The notes: generated by a model from the sequence alone, not told the origin. Positions 40,753 through 52,066 are shown, counted from the first letter of the stretch. The stretch: 64,000 bases of DNA from Paracidovorax wautersii (GCA_009912175.1 WNDQ01000004.1:55659-119658), one strand, 5' to 3'. A program made the numbers and translations.

Positions 40753-40972
40753 CGGCCGATGGGCGGCGGATGGTTGTTCCCGCTGTGGTCAGGTCGAGGT
40801 TGGGCCTGGCACCCGATGGCGCGCAGAACTTTTGGCCGCGGGTGCGCCCCAAGGCTGAGCGTGACGCTCCTGTTTCCTCATGGCATGCCGTCGTTGTTGT
40901 TGCATGCCAGAGTGCCTGCCCCGTGTGGGTTTGTTGTCCCCTTTAATTTTTGCTGATCGAATTTCCGCAACC

Positions 40973-41464
40973 ATGAAGACTGTGTTTTCCCGTTGGCAGC
41001 GCGCGGCCTGCCTGGCCGCCGCGACGATCGTCTCGGTGTTTTCCCTGCCGGCCCAGGCTGCCGGCGCTCTCGACAACCCCCTTTCCGAAGCCTCGGTGCA
41101 GGCCACGCGCAACGCGGTGCGTTCGATGATCGGCAATGCCAATGCGCTGCCGGCGGTGCCCTCGGCCAGCGGCCAGCCGCTGCCGGAGCTGGCGATCGGC
41201 ACGGGCGACAACGTGGCGGGCGTGCTCGAATACTGTGTGAACAACAATGTGCTCAGCCGTGCCAGCGTCGACCCGGTCAAGGCGACGCTGTTGTCGCATG
41301 TGGGTCTGAGTACACGCATCGCAGCGGAAAGCGCTTACCGCAATGGCGCAACGGGCGTGCTGGTCGGCGTCGATGGCCGCACGCTGGATCTGCGCACGGC
41401 GCAGCCGCAGCTCAAGGAGCAGGCCTGCGATTACGTGCTGGCCAGCACCAAGTCATTGATCTGA
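40973..41464 (+). CDS. DUF2501 family protein (YjjA-like)
   Basis: A 163-residue protein with a signal peptide (CLAAATIVSVFSLPAQA) and a C-terminal region with the pattern of DUF2501/YjjA: LEYCVNNNVLS, then an ACDYVLASTKSLI end with two conserved cysteines. Function unknown. It lies alone on the plus strand, about 220 bases after the TlpA gene, convergent with selC. Confidence 0.75.
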   Translation: MKTVFSRWQRAACLAAATIVSVFSLPAQAAGALDNPLSEASVQATRNAVRSMIGNANALPAVPSASGQPLPELAIGTGDNVAGVLEYCVNNNVLSRASVDPVKATLLSHVGLSTRIAAESAYRNGATGVLVGVDGRTLDLRTAQPQLKEQACDYVLASTKSLI

Positions 41465-41519
41465 CGCGCTTGCTTGCGTTGACGGTGGCGGCGTGGTGTG
41501 ACGTTCGTGCCTTCGGTGC

Positions 41520-41546
41520 GGATAGCCCCGGCGGCCGGGGCTATCC
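41520..41546. terminator. Strong stem-loop between DUF2501 and selC
   Basis: GGATAGCCCCGG/CCGGGGCTATCC (12-bp perfect arms, loop CGG). It lies between convergent genes and would stall transcription, although no T-run follows on either side. Probably a factor-assisted or bidirectional terminator. Confidence 0.5.
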
Positions 41547-41641
41547 TCGATTGGTGATGGATCGAATGCCATAGGCTTCGACGGGGCGGGTTTTGCGCGG
41601 GCGGCGGCTTGGATCGTCAATACGTTCTGATCACACAAGGG

Positions 41642-41734
41642 CGGAAGACAGCCGGAGTCGAACCGACCTGGGAACGTCTGACGCCCCCAACCGGGTTTGA
41701 AGCCCGGGCACACCACCGGGTGTGGATGTCTTCC
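41642..41734 (-). tRNA. selC: tRNA-Sec (anticodon UCA)
   Basis: A 93-base tRNA with the features of selenocysteine tRNA: an eight-pair acceptor (GGAAGACA/TGTCTTCC), a long variable arm, and anticodon UCA (complement of 41698-41700) in the CTTCAAA loop. The 3' CCA is not encoded. It lies 76 bases downstream of the selB stop on the same strand. It inserts selenocysteine at the UGA of fdoG in this window. Confidence 0.93.
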
Positions 41735-41810
41735 TGACGCGAGTCATTGTAGGAAGGCCGGTCTGACCGAGTTCGCTGCTCGGCTTTTGCACTTTGAACG
41801 GTTCTGAGGG

Positions 41811-43775
41811 TCAGACGTCCGCGTTCTTGTCCGGCGCCAGCTCGGGCGCCCAGCGGCTGCCCGGCCGCACGACGTGGGCGTTGCGCAGGCGGCGCAGGTG
41901 GCCGATGCGGTCGAAGAACTCCAGAACCTGAATGGCGCGCTTGCGGCCCAGGCCGGTGGCGTCGCGGAAGTCCTTGGCCTGGGCACCGCCGGGCGCGGCG
42001 TCGGCCAGGTTGGCGGCGATGCGGGCCAGGGCCTCGATGTGCGGGGCAGCGTAGAACAGGTCGGGCACGACCTGGTAGAGCTCGCCCTGGCGCGCGAGTT
42101 TGCGCAGCAACTGCCGCACCTGGCTCTCGGGCACCGCGTGGTCGCGTGCGAGGTCGCGTACCCACGGTGGGTCGTAGCCGCCGTGGATCAGCGCCGGGCG
42201 CAGTTGTTGGGCCAGGGTTTCCTCGTCGGTGCTGAGTTGCACGCGGTGGTCGGGCCGGTGCAGCCAGGCGCCGGTGGCGGCGATGGCGCCGTCGTGCACG
42301 AGGCCTTCGATCAGCCCGCGCCAGAGCGCGTCGTGGCCGGCCTGCATGCCACCGGGCCAGGTCATGCGGCGCAGGCGGGCGCTGTCGGCGCCGGGCTCGT
42401 CGGGGTGCTGGGTGTGGAAGCGGTCGAGCGCGGCCAGCAGTTCGCAGCGCAAGGCCTGCCAGCGCGCGGGGGTGAGCAGCAGCGTGTCGGCCGGCGTGCC
42501 GGGCAAGGGCACGCGCACCCAGGTGTCGTCCAGCGGCAGCGCTTGTGCGGGCCGCGCCAGCAGCCGTTCGAGCTGCGTCAGGGGCACGCCGTGGCGCGCG
42601 GTGTCCAGCCACGCCTGCAGCGCCGCGGCGTCCCGGTGAAGGGCCAGCGCTTCGAGCCGCTGCAGGTGCTCCAGGCGGGCCGGGCTGCGGCGTTTGCGGT
42701 CCACCCCGTGCGGGTCGATCACGGTGGCGCCGGCGATGGTCTGGCTGGCCTGGGCGTTGCGCAGCACCAGGCGGTCGCCCGCGGCGGCAAAGACGGGGGC
42801 GTCGAACACCAGTTGCACCCGCGCCGATTGGCCGGGCGCCAGGTGTTCGCCTTCGAGCAGCACGGTGTGCGCCACGTGGTGGGCGGTGCCCAGGTGGGCG
42901 TGCACGGGCGTCCAGGTGGCCAGCGCGGGGGCGTCGGGCAGCAGGCGCAGGCGCACGTCCAGGCGCTGCGAGGGCGCGAGCGCGCGCGCGTCGGCGATCC
43001 AGTCGCCGCGTGTGATCTGTTCGCGCGCGATGCCGGCCAGCTGCAGCGCGCAGCGCTGGCCGGCCACGCCGTGCTCGCTGGCGCGGTTCTGGGCGTGGAT
43101 GGCGCGCACACGCACGGCCTGGCCGGTGGCGCTGTGCGCGAGCATGTCGCCGCTGCGCACCACGCCGCCGTGGACGGTGCCGGTCACGACCGTGCCCTGG
43201 CCGGGCAGAGTGAAGACGCGGTCGACAGCCAGGCGGAACAAGGCCTGCTGCGACCGGGCTGCGGGGGCTGATTCGGCCTGCGCCAGCAGGTGGGCGCGCA
43301 GGCGCGCGGTGCCGGCGTCGGCCGGGTCGGTGGCGCTGACTTCGAAGACGGGCGTGCCGGCCCAGCCGAATTCGGCGCACAGCGCGGCGATTTCGCCCAA
43401 CACGCGGGCGCGCTGGGCGGCGTCCGCGCGGTCGGCCTTGGTCATGGCGACGGCGCTGGGCGCCACGCCCAGCAGGTGCAGGATGGCCAGGTGCTCGCGC
43501 GTTTGCGGCATGACGCCGTCGTCGGCGGCCACGGCCAGCAGGCCACCGTCGATGCCGGTGGCGCCGGCGGCCATGGTGTGCACGAATTTTTCGTGGCCGG
43601 GCACGTCGACGAAACCCAGCACGTCGCCGTTGGCCAGCGGCACGTAGGCATAGCCCAGTTCGATGGAGATGCCGCGCGCTTTTTCCTGCGGCAGGCGGTC
43701 GGTGTCCACGCCGGTGAGCGCGCGCACCAGCGTGGTCTTGCCGTGGTCGATGTGGCCGGCGGTGCCGATGATCAT
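41811..43775 (-). CDS. selB: Selenocysteine-specific translation elongation factor SelB
   Basis: A 654-residue GTPase. G1 [12 protein letters not shown] (residues 4-15), DVPGHE and TKAD are near the N-terminus. The C-terminal winged-helix repeats (from about residue 400) bind the SECIS hairpin, with [14 protein letters not shown] and [18 protein letters not shown] in the last two. ATGA overlap with selA shows coupled expression. Together with selA, selC and selD it forms a complete selenocysteine system. Confidence 0.93.
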   Translation of the reverse strand: MIIGTAGHIDHGKTTLVRALTGVDTDRLPQEKARGISIELGYAYVPLANGDVLGFVDVPGHEKFVHTMAAGATGIDGGLLAVAADDGVMPQTREHLAILHLLGVAPSAVAMTKADRADAAQRARVLGEIAALCAEFGWAGTPVFEVSATDPADAGTARLRAHLLAQAESAPAARSQQALFRLAVDRVFTLPGQGTVVTGTVHGGVVRSGDMLAHSATGQAVRVRAIHAQNRASEHGVAGQRCALQLAGIAREQITRGDWIADARALAPSQRLDVRLRLLPDAPALATWTPVHAHLGTAHHVAHTVLLEGEHLAPGQSARVQLVFDAPVFAAAGDRLVLRNAQASQTIAGATVIDPHGVDRKRRSPARLEHLQRLEALALHRDAAALQAWLDTARHGVPLTQLERLLARPAQALPLDDTWVRVPLPGTPADTLLLTPARWQALRCELLAALDRFHTQHPDEPGADSARLRRMTWPGGMQAGHDALWRGLIEGLVHDGAIAATGAWLHRPDHRVQLSTDEETLAQQLRPALIHGGYDPPWVRDLARDHAVPESQVRQLLRKLARQGELYQVVPDLFYAAPHIEALARIAANLADAAPGGAQAKDFRDATGLGRKRAIQVLEFFDRIGHLRRLRNAHVVRPGSRWAPELAPDKNADV

Positions 43776-45259
43776 GCGAGCGACAACTGGGCGAGCTGGC
43801 GCGTGAACTCGTCTTCGTCGTGGGCTTCGAGGCAGCGCAGGTCCAGCCACAGCGCGTCCTGCGCGATGCGGCCGATCACCGGGCGCGGCAGCGCGCGCAG
43901 CGCCGCTTCCAGGCGTCCCAACTCGCGGCCGCTGTGGCGGCCGGTCAGGCTGCGCACGGCCAGACCGAAGCTGGGCAGGGTGTCGACGGGCAGGGCGCCG
44001 CTGCCGATCTGGCTGTCCACGGGCAGGGCTTCGGCCTGCCAGTCCGAGCCCAGCACGCTTTGCAGCAGCGGGCGCAGCCGCTCGGCCTGGGCCTGCATGT
44101 CGCCACGGGTGCGCGTGAACAGCCGCAGCGTGGTCAGGCGCTCGGCCAGGCGTTCGGGCGCGCGGTACAGCCGCAGCACGGGTTCGAGCGCGGCCAACGT
44201 GAGCTTGCCCACACGCAGCGCGCGTTTGAGCGGGTTTTTCTTGATGCGGTCGATGAGTTCGCGGCGGCCGACGATGAGGCCGGCCTGCGGGCCGCCCAGC
44301 AGCTTGTCGCCGCTGAAGGTGACGACGTCGGCGCCGGCGGCGATGGTCTCGCGCACGGTGGCCTCGTGCGGCAGGCCCCAGCGCGCCAGGTCGACCAGCG
44401 TGCCACTGCCCAGGTCCACGGCCAGCGACAGGCCGGCGGCGTGGGCGATGCGCGCCACCTCGGCCTCGTCCACGCTTTTGGTGAAGCCGGTGACGGCGTA
44501 GTTGCTGCAATGCACTTTCATGAGCAGTGCGGTCTCGGGCGTGATGGCGCCGGCGTAGTCGCGCGCGTGCGTGCGGTTGGTGGTGCCGACTTCGACCAGT
44601 CGCGCGCCGGCCTGCGCCATGATGTCCGGGATGCGGAAGGCGCCGCCGATCTCGACCAGTTCGCCGCGCGAGACCAGCACCTCGCGGCCCGCCGCCAGCG
44701 CGCTGAGCGTGAGCAGCACGGCGGCGGCGTTGTTGTTGACCACGGTGGCGGCTTCGGCGCCGGTGAGTTCGACGAGCAGGTCCTCGACCAGGTCGTCGCG
44801 GTCGCCGCGGCCGCCGGTTTCCAGGTCGTATTCGAGGTTGGCGGGCGTGGTCAACGCACGCGCCACCGACACGACCGCTTCCTCGGGCAGCAGGGCGCGG
44901 CCCAGGTTGGTGTGCAGCACCGTGCCGGTGAGGTTGAAGACGGCGCGCAGCCGCGGGCGTGCCTGCTGTGCCAGGTGGCTGGCCGCCTGGGCGACCAGCG
45001 CGGCCGGCTCGCGCGCCTGGCTGATGTCCTGGCCCTGCAGCGCTTGCGCGCGCACGGCGTCGAGCGCGCCGCGCAAGGCCTGGGCGGTGGGGGTGCGGCC
45101 ATGCTCGGCCTGCAGCGGGGCGGTCTCGGGCAGGGCCAGCAGCCGGTCCAGGGCGGGCAGGCGCGCCAGTTCGGCGGTGGGCACGGCGTCGGGGGTGGGG
45201 GGCATGCGGCTCATGCGGGGTGTCGGGCTGGGTGTTGGATGACGGGTGGCGTCAGGCAT
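43772..45259 (-). CDS. selA: L-seryl-tRNA(Sec) selenium transferase SelA
   Basis: A 495-residue PLP enzyme that converts seryl-tRNA(Sec) to selenocysteyl-tRNA(Sec). Markers: [29 protein letters not shown], and the Schiff-base Lys around residue 319 in [14 protein letters not shown]. The start at 45259 overlaps the fdhE stop by eight bases; an internal ATG at 45214 is an alternative start. Confidence 0.93.
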   Translation of the reverse strand: MPDATRHPTPSPTPRMSRMPPTPDAVPTAELARLPALDRLLALPETAPLQAEHGRTPTAQALRGALDAVRAQALQGQDISQAREPAALVAQAASHLAQQARPRLRAVFNLTGTVLHTNLGRALLPEEAVVSVARALTTPANLEYDLETGGRGDRDDLVEDLLVELTGAEAATVVNNNAAAVLLTLSALAAGREVLVSRGELVEIGGAFRIPDIMAQAGARLVEVGTTNRTHARDYAGAITPETALLMKVHCSNYAVTGFTKSVDEAEVARIAHAAGLSLAVDLGSGTLVDLARWGLPHEATVRETIAAGADVVTFSGDKLLGGPQAGLIVGRRELIDRIKKNPLKRALRVGKLTLAALEPVLRLYRAPERLAERLTTLRLFTRTRGDMQAQAERLRPLLQSVLGSDWQAEALPVDSQIGSGALPVDTLPSFGLAVRSLTGRHSGRELGRLEAALRALPRPVIGRIAQDALWLDLRCLEAHDEDEFTRQLAQLSLA

Positions 45260-46095
45260 CGGCGCTGCCTTCGGGTGAGGTCGCGGGCGTGTCGATGGCG
45301 TAGGGCATGAAGGGGTTGGCGCTGGCGCGCGTGAAGGCGGTCTCGCCCATCAGCAGGTCCAGCACCAGGCTGGCGAGGTCGTCGGCCAGCGGCTCGGCCA
45401 GCGGGTCCTTGTCCTGCTGGATGAGCTTGCGGTAGCAGTGGCAGGCGCCGCAGGTCTCGGCCTGCACGTGGGCCGGGCCGCCCTCGACGCTTTCGTAGCG
45501 GATGGCCTCGGTCGATGCGCAGTGGCTGCACTTGACGCGCACCATGTGCCATTCGGTCGCGCACAGGCCGCAGTGCAGGTAACGCAGCCCGCCGTAGGCG
45601 CCGCCGATGCGCACGATGCCGGCGACCGGCTTGCTCGCGCAGACGGGGCACAGGCTGGGGGTGTCGGTCAGCGGCACCTCGTCTTCTTGCAGGCGGCAGG
45701 CGCGGTCGATGAACACGACCTGCAGCGCGGCGGTGACGAACAGGGCGTGCGGCAGGTCGGCCGCGCTGACGGCCTCGGCCAGCACGGCCTGGGCCAGCCG
45801 GTCGCGCTCGGTGGCGGGGGTGGCGCGCAGGGCGGCCAGCGTGGGGTGCAGCGGCGCGGGCACGACGTTGCTGGTGGCCAGGTCGTCGAGCAGCCGGTCG
45901 AGCACGCCCTGCCAGGCCGGGTCGATGTGCTGCGCGGCCGGGGCCAGCGGCATGGCGTGGCGATGGGCGCGTTCGGCCAGGGCCGGGTCCAGCGGCGCGG
46001 TCGGCCAGCAGGCTGCTGCGCTCGGGCAGGCGCAGGCGCGGCAGCCGGGTGTGGTCCAGCGCCTCGATCTCGCCGGGTTGAAGAATGCGTTGCAA
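45252..46095 (-). pseudogene. fdhE: Formate dehydrogenase accessory protein FdhE, frameshifted
   Basis: FdhE helps deliver sulfur and fold or activate the Fdo/Fdn enzymes. The N-terminal piece LQRILQPGEIEALDHTRLPR begins at a TTG (46095) with AGGAGA eight bases upstream. The frame then switches by one base around 45992-46002 (LLADR to APLDPALAERAHRHAMPL). From there it reads on as normal FdhE with four zinc-type CxxC pairs (CPVC, CGLC, CSHC, CGAC) to the stop. Total length fits FdhE if the shift is corrected. Either a sequencing error or a recent mutation; the gene is otherwise conserved. Confidence 0.8.
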
Positions 46096-46136
46096 GGTGT
46101 TCTCCTGCGGAGGCCCGGCTCGCCGCCAGGGTTTCC

Positions 46137-46179
46137 AAAAAACCACCAGCCCTGCAAGCGCACGGCTTGCAGGGCTGGT
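46137..46179 (-). terminator. Intrinsic terminator between fdoI and fdhE
   Basis: On the minus strand, the 15-bp perfect stem with arms at 46145-46159 and 46165-46179 (ACCAGCCCTGCAAGC type, loop of five) is followed by TTTTTT. It should end or attenuate transcripts from fdoGHI before the fdhE-selA-selB-selC genes. Confidence 0.8.
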
Positions 46180-46186
46180 GCCATTA

Positions 46187-46942
46187 TCAAGCGTCGGGTT
46201 CAGCGGCGGTCGGCGGCGGGTTTGGCGTGGGGGTCGGTCGGCTGCGCCCCTGGGCGCGCGGCGTTTTTCTCGGCGGCCACGACTTCCTTGTCCAGCCCGG
46301 ATGGTGGCGCCGCGCCCAGCCGTAGCTGACGAAGCCGCGCAGCATCGCGCCCATGGTGCCCTTGACCCAGATGGCGGCGTAGATGTGCACGACGATGGCG
46401 CAGATGATCACGAAGCCGAAGAAGGCGTGCAGCAGCGAGGCCGCGCGGATCACGCCGATGGGAAAGAAGTGCGAGAAGTAGGCGCGCCAGATCACCAGGC
46501 CCGTGAGCAGCAGGCCGACCATGCTGATGATGAGCGCAAAGAACAGCAGCTTCTGGCCAGCGTTGTAGCGGCCGACTTCGGGCAGCTTGTCTTCGCGGTT
46601 GGCGACCACGTCGTCGATCTGCTTGAGCCACTGCACGTCGTTCTTGTTGAGCGTGTTGTGGTGCCAGAAACGCACCACCAGCACGGCGAAGAACACAAAC
46701 ATCACCACGCCGATGAAGGGGTGCAGGATGCGTGTCCAGGGCCCGCCGCCGAGCAGGTTGCTCAGCCAGAACAGGGCCGGGTGGAACATCGCCAGGCCGG
46801 AAACCGCCAGCAGCACAAAGGTGATGGCCACGATCCAGTGGTTGCTGCGGTCGTTGGCGGTGTAGCGCTCGATCACGGGTTTGCCGTGCTCGGTGGCGAA
46901 ACCCGGGGCGGCCGTGTCGCCGCGTGTCTCAGGGTTGTTCAT
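46187..46942 (-). CDS. fdoI: Formate dehydrogenase cytochrome b556 (gamma) subunit
   Basis: A 251-residue membrane subunit with four helices that passes electrons from formate dehydrogenase to quinone. Haem-type histidines are in [11 protein letters not shown] and [23 protein letters not shown], plus [12 protein letters not shown]. It overlaps fdoH by 14 bases. The last 40 residues (after RHHPGW) are Pro/Arg-rich and unlike the family. In the next frame the same DNA reads [15 protein letters not shown] to a stop at 46200, so a missing G near 46291 is suspected. Confidence 0.85.
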   Translation of the reverse strand: MNNPETRGDTAAPGFATEHGKPVIERYTANDRSNHWIVAITFVLLAVSGLAMFHPALFWLSNLLGGGPWTRILHPFIGVVMFVFFAVLVVRFWHHNTLNKNDVQWLKQIDDVVANREDKLPEVGRYNAGQKLLFFALIISMVGLLLTGLVIWRAYFSHFFPIGVIRAASLLHAFFGFVIICAIVVHIYAAIWVKGTMGAMLRGFVSYGWARRHHPGWTRKSWPPRKTPRAQGRSRPTPTPNPPPTAAEPDA

Positions 46943-47897
46943 GGCGGGCCTCCGGGTCGGTGGCTGCGGTTGACGCCGCGGCCGCAGCAGCGGACCGGCG
47001 CTGCTGCGCGGCTTCCTGCGCCTCGCGTTCGTCGTCGTCGGGCACCTCGTTGGGGCCCACGCGGGTGTAGTGGAAGAAGCCGGCCAGCGCCGTCAGCGCA
47101 ATGCCGGCCAGCGCCAGCGGCTTGGCCATGCCCTTCCACAGGCCCACCATCGGGTTGATGCGGGGTTCATCGGGCAGGCCGTGGTAGAGCGAGGGCTGGT
47201 CGGCGTGGTGCAGCACGTACATCACGTGCGTGCCGCCGACGCCGGCCGGGTCGTACAGGCCGGCCTGCTCGAAGCCGCGTTGCTTGAGGTCGGCGATGCG
47301 TTCGTCTGCGTGATCCTTCATGGCCTGCTTGGTGCCGAACACGATGGCGCCGGTCGGGCAGGTCTTGACGCAGGCCGGCTCCTGGCCGACGGCCACGCGG
47401 TCCGAGCACAGCGTGCACTTGTAGGCCTTCTTGTCGTGCTTCGAAATGCGCGGCACGTTGAAGGGGCAGCCCGTGATGCAGTAGCCGCAGCCGATGCAGT
47501 TTTCTTCGTGGAAGTCCACGATGCCGTTGCTGTACTGCACGATCGCGCCGGGCGAGGGGCAGGCTTTGAGGCAGCCCGGGTCCGCGCAGTGCATGCAGCC
47601 GTCCTTGCGGATCAGCCATTCGAGGTTGCCGGTGGCTTCGTTCTCGTATTCCGAGAAACGCATCACCGTCCAGGACTTGTCGGTCAGGTCCAGCGGGTTG
47701 TCGTAGACGCCGATATTCGTGCCCACCTCGTCGCGCAGGTCGTTCCATTCCATGCACGCGGTCTGGCAGGCCTTGCAGCCGATGCACTTGGAGACGTCGA
47801 TGAGTTTGGCGGCCTCGCCCGAGGCCGGCGCGCGCACCGACGGCGAGGGCAGCGTGGTGGCCGAGCGCCGCTGGATGTCGAGTGATTGCAGTGACAT
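46929..47897 (-). CDS. fdoH: Formate dehydrogenase iron-sulfur (beta) subunit
   Basis: A 322-residue subunit with four 4Fe-4S cluster motifs: [38 protein letters not shown] and CTLC...CVKTCP. A C-terminal hydrophobic helix ([19 protein letters not shown]) anchors it at the membrane. It carries electrons from the FdoG active site to FdoI haem. It starts 11 bases after the fdoG stop. Confidence 0.93.
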   Translation of the reverse strand: MSLQSLDIQRRSATTLPSPSVRAPASGEAAKLIDVSKCIGCKACQTACMEWNDLRDEVGTNIGVYDNPLDLTDKSWTVMRFSEYENEATGNLEWLIRKDGCMHCADPGCLKACPSPGAIVQYSNGIVDFHEENCIGCGYCITGCPFNVPRISKHDKKAYKCTLCSDRVAVGQEPACVKTCPTGAIVFGTKQAMKDHADERIADLKQRGFEQAGLYDPAGVGGTHVMYVLHHADQPSLYHGLPDEPRINPMVGLWKGMAKPLALAGIALTALAGFFHYTRVGPNEVPDDDEREAQEAAQQRRSAAAAAASTAATDPEARHEQP

Positions 47898-47908
47898 GTG
47901 GCGCCTCC

Positions 47909-50900
47909 CTATGCTTTCTCGACCTTGACCAGGAAGGTCTTGAACTCGGGCGTGAACGTGTTGCCGTCACCCACGAAAGGCGTGAGCGTGTTGGCCAGGA
48001 AGCCCGGCTTGGTCACGCCCTTGAAACCCCAGTGGATGGGCACGCCCACGTGGTGCACGGTCTTGCCGTCGATCTGCAGCGGCTTGAGGCGTTTGGTCAC
48101 CACCGCCACCGCCTTGATGTAGCCGCGCTTGGAGCTGACCTTGACGCGGTCGCCCGCGCGAATGCCCAGCGACTGCGCCAGCGCCTCGCCGATCTCCACG
48201 ATCTGCTCGGGCTGCGTGATCGCGTTGAGCAGCGCGTGTTTGGTCCAGTAGTGGAAGTGCTCGGTCAGGCGATAGGTCGTGCCCACGTGCGGGAATTCAT
48301 CGGCCTTGCCGAAGGTCTCCCACACGGGCTTGAACACACGCGCCGCGGGCGAGCTGGTCGCCTTGGGGTTGTTGGGGTGCAGCGGGTTGTAGCCCAGCGG
48401 CGTGTCGAAGGGCTCGTAGTGCTCGGGGAAGGGGCCTTCGGCCAGGCCCTTGCGGGCAAAGAAGCGCGCCACGCCCTCGGGGTTCATGATAAAGGGCCCC
48501 GCGCCGTCGGCCGGGTTGGAGGTGGCCACGAAGTCAGGCACGTCGGCGCCGACCCAGGCCGTGCCGTTCCACGACACCAGCCGGCGTTTGGGGTCGAAGG
48601 GCTGGCCCTGCAGGTCGCACGAGGCGCGGTTGTAGAGCACACGCCGGTTGGCCGGCCAGGCCCAGGCCCAGTTGAGGGTGTTGCCGATGCCGGTCGGGTC
48701 CGAGTTGTCGCGCCGCGCCATCTGGTTGCCGGCTTGCGTCCACGCGCCCGCGAAGATCCAGCAGCCGCTGGCCGTGCTGCCGTCGTCGCGCAGCTCGCCA
48801 AAGCCCGCGAACTGCTCACCGGCCTTGCGCAGCAGCTTGGTGGCGTCCTTGGGGTCGTAAAGGTCCACCAGCGCGCGGCCGTTGTACTCCTTGGCGACTT
48901 CCTCGGGCGTGGGCTCGGCGGCGTGCGCGTAGGGCCACCACAGCTTCTGGATCGGGTCGGGGTACTTGCCGCCTTCCTTGGCGTAGAGGGCCTTCAGGCG
49001 CAGGTGCAGGGCGCTCATGATGGCGATGTCGGTGCGGGCCTGGCCGGGTGGCTCGGCCGCTTTCCAGTGCCACTGCAGCACGCGTGATGAACTCACCACG
49101 GCGCCCTCTTCCTCGGCAAAGCAGGTGGTGGGCAGGCGGAAGACCTCGGTGGGGATCTGGCTGGAGTCGACGTCGTTGAACTCGCCGTAGTTCTTCCAGA
49201 ATTCCGAGGTCTCGGTGGCCAGCGGGTCCATGATGACCAGGAACTTGAGCTTGGACAGGCCCGCGCGCGTGCGGTTCTTGTCCGACAGCGCGGCCAGCGG
49301 GTTGAAGCCCAGCGCCAGGTAGCCGTTGACCTTGCCCTCGTTCATCATCTCGAAGATCTGCAGCATGTCGTACTGCTTGTCGAGCTTGGGCAGGAAGTCG
49401 TAGCCCCAGTTGTTGTCGGCCGTGGCGTTGGGGCCGTACAAGGCCTTCATCAGGCTGACGTGGAACTTGGGGTAGTTCTGCCAGTAGCTGATCTGGCCGG
49501 GACGCAGCGGCTTCTGGGTGCGCGCGGCGATGTACTTGCCATAGTCCTGCTCGCTTTCCGTGGGCAGGGTCAGGTAGCCGGGCAGGCTGGCCGACAGCAG
49601 GCCCAGGTCGGTCAGGCCCTGGATGTTGGAGTGCCCGCGCAGCGCGTTCATGCCGCCGCCCGACACGCCGATGTTGCCCAGCAGCAGCTGCACCATGGCG
49701 CCGGTGCGCAGCATCTGCGCGCCCGTCGAGTGCTGCGTCCATCCCAGCGCGTACAGGATGGTGGCCGCGCGCCCGGCCTGGGCCGTCGAGGCGAGCTTCT
49801 CGCACACGTGCAGGAACTTGGCCTGGGGCGTGCCGCAGATGCGCTCGACCATCTCGGGCGTGTAGCGCGCGTAATGCGCCTTGAGCAACTGGTAGACACA
49901 GCGCGGGTGCTGCAGCGTGGCGTCGACCTTGGCGTAGCCGTCCTCGCCCAGCTCGTAGTCCCAACTGGTCTTGTCGTAGCTGCGTTTGGCCTCGTCGTAG
50001 CCGGCGTAGATGCCGTCGTCGAAGGCGAAGTCCTCGCGCACGATGAAGGCGAAGTCGGTGTAGTTGCGGACGTAGTCGTGGTGGATGCGGTCGTTCGTCA
50101 GCAGGTAGTTGATGACGCCGCCCAGGAAGGCGATGTCGCTGCCCGAGCGGATCGGCGCATAGAAGTCCGCCACCGACGCCGAGCGGTTGAAGCGCGGGTC
50201 GACCACCATGAAGTACGCCTGATTGTGCGCCTTCGCCTCGGTCACCCACTTGAAGCCGCAGGGGTGGGCTTCGGCGGCATTGCCGCCCATGATCAAAATA
50301 ACGTCCGCGTTCTTGATGTCGACCCAATGGTTCGTCATCGCTCCACGGCCAAACGTCGGGGCAAGACCTGCCACCGTCGGGCCATGTCAGACACGGGCTT
50401 GGTTGTCGAAAGCCAGCAGGCCCCAGGAACGGGCCACTTTGTGGGTGATGTAGCCGGCTTCGTTGCTGGCGGCCGAGGCGGCCAGCATGCCGGTGGTGAG
50501 CCAGCGGTTGACCGTCTGGCCCTGCGCGTTCTTCTCGATGAAGTTGGCGTCGCGGTCGTCCTTCATCAGGCGCGCGATGCGGTCGAGCGCATCGTCCCAC
50601 GACATACGTTTCCACTCGCTCGAACCCGGCGCGCGGTACTCGGGGTAGCGCAGGCGGTTGGGGCTGGTGATGATGTCGAGCAGGCTCGCGCCCTTGGGGC
50701 AGAGCGTGCCGCGGTTGACCGGGTGGTCCGGGTCGCCCTCGACGTGGATCACCGACGGCGTGGCGTTCTTGGCGCCGTCGCCCAGCGAGTTCATCAGGAT
50801 GCCGCAGCCGACCGAGCAGTAGGTGCAGGTCTGGCGTGTGACGGTTGCGTGAGCGAGCTTGTACTGGCGGACTTCAGCGAGGGCGACACTGGGCGAAAAA

Positions 50901-50977
50901 CCCAGCGCCACCAAACTGGAGCCCGCCAAGCTCGTGCCGGTGATCTGCAGGAACCGGCGCCTGGCGTGGTTGATCAT
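47909..50977 (-). CDS. fdoG: Formate dehydrogenase alpha subunit, selenocysteine-containing (UGA recoded)
   Basis: Reads as one 1022-residue protein when the in-frame TGA at 50387-50389 (codon 197) is read as selenocysteine; the context is [28 protein letters not shown], the same as in E. coli FdnG/FdoG. A Tat leader ([10 protein letters not shown]) and a 4Fe-4S motif (CTYCSVGCG...CPKG) precede it, and the molybdopterin domains follow to the C-terminus. It oxidises formate to CO2 in the periplasm. Start at 50977; an ATG at 50992 is possible. A frame-based caller would split this gene in two at the UGA. Confidence 0.93.
50347..50389 (-). promoter_or_regulatory. SECIS element of fdoG
   Basis: In the mRNA immediately after the UGA, the upper hairpin GGCA-GGTCT-TGCC (50360-50372) has the GGU-type apical loop of bacterial SECIS elements, within a longer GGCC...GGCC closed stem. 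Spacing of about 14 bases from the UGA is as expected. It is the SelB binding site. Confidence 0.8.
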
Positions 50978-51154
50978 GTGGGGGCACCTCATTGTTGTGA
51001 TTTCATTATGGGTGCCGCCCTGCGCGATGCCAAATGCACGGCGCCGCGCCCGAGCGCGGCGGTGCGGTACCAGCGGCACGCGCCGCGGGCGCGATCTGCA
51101 CTGGAAATGGCCGGGGAATCTCGCGGGAGCGCGCGCGATAGTCGAAAAGGCCGT

Positions 51155-52066
51155 CTAGTTTTCGGAGCAAAAAACCAGCGCGGGACCGAGCGAGGTGGCC
51201 AGCAGCGGCCCATGGCTGATTCCGGGAAATCCCTGATAGTCGACGGCCAGGCCAGGCCAGTCCTGCAGCCGCAAGGCCATCTGCCGGGCGGCGTCGGGCG
51301 GCACACAGCGGCGCTCGGCGCGTGCGCGCGCGGCCACTTCGGGGTCGATGCCGGGACGCAGCGGCCGCGGGCCGGCGGCGGCCACTTCGGCGGCCGAGCT
51401 GCCGGCCATCACCAGCAAGCGCACGGGCCGGGCCAGGGCGGGCGGCGTGGCGCGCAGCGCGTGGTGCAGCAGGTAGCCGTCGTGCCACCACATCGACGGG
51501 TCGGCCACCGCGTAGCGCGAAAACAGCGCGGGCCGGGTGAACAGCGTGTGCAGCGCCAGCAGCCCGCCAAAGGAATGGCCCCAGAGCGCACGCCGCTGCG
51601 GGTCGATCGGCGCGTGGCGCGCGATGCCGGGCAGCAGTTGCGTCTGCAGCAGGTCCAGGAACAGCTCGGCACCACCGCCGATGCGCCCGCGCGCACGCTC
51701 GGCCAGCGTCACGCCAGGCGCGTCCAATGGCGGCGTGTAGTCGAACGAGCGGGCCTGCACGTCAAAGCCCAGCGCCGTGTCGTAGCCGATGGCGGCGATC
51801 ACGGGCGGCGTGCCCGTGGCATCGAGCGCGGCGAGTTGTTCGAGCGTGAGCGCGGCAAAGGCCGCGTTGCCGTCGAGCAGGCAGACCAGCGCGTGGCCCG
51901 CGGCCGGCGCAGCGCGTTCGGGCACGGCCATGCGCACCACGTAGCGGCGCTGGCCGTCGGCCGAAGCGCATCGGACATCACTGAAGCGGTAGTGCGGCGA
52001 GCCGTGGTCGGCCACGGTCGCATCCAGCGGCCGCGCCAGGTCGTAGCGGGACATGTCGGGGGTCAT
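51155..52066 (-). CDS. Alpha/beta hydrolase, IroE/BesA-like siderophore esterase type
   Basis: A 303-residue esterase of the esterase-D/IroE group. The nucleophile elbow is GHSFGGLLALHTLF near residue 155; the early GRIGGGAELFLDLLQTQLLPGIA is typical of ferric-siderophore and putative polyester esterases. IroE/Fes-like enzymes cut trilactone siderophores to release iron. No signal peptide is obvious, so cytoplasmic action is likely. A functional link to the EntF-like NRPS at 13-20 kb is tempting but only inferred. Confidence 0.72.
   Translation of the reverse strand: MTPDMSRYDLARPLDATVADHGSPHYRFSDVRCASADGQRRYVVRMAVPERAAPAAGHALVCLLDGNAAFAALTLEQLAALDATGTPPVIAAIGYDTALGFDVQARSFDYTPPLDAPGVTLAERARGRIGGGAELFLDLLQTQLLPGIARHAPIDPQRRALWGHSFGGLLALHTLFTRPALFSRYAVADPSMWWHDGYLLHHALRATPPALARPVRLLVMAGSSAAEVAAAGPRPLRPGIDPEVAARARAERRCVPPDAARQMALRLQDWPGLAVDYQGFPGISHGPLLATSLGPALVFCSEN

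Noticed and set aside
50387..51079. Separate short oxidoreductase gene ending at 50387
   Set aside because: It is the N-terminal part of fdoG; the stop is the selenocysteine UGA and the frame continues.
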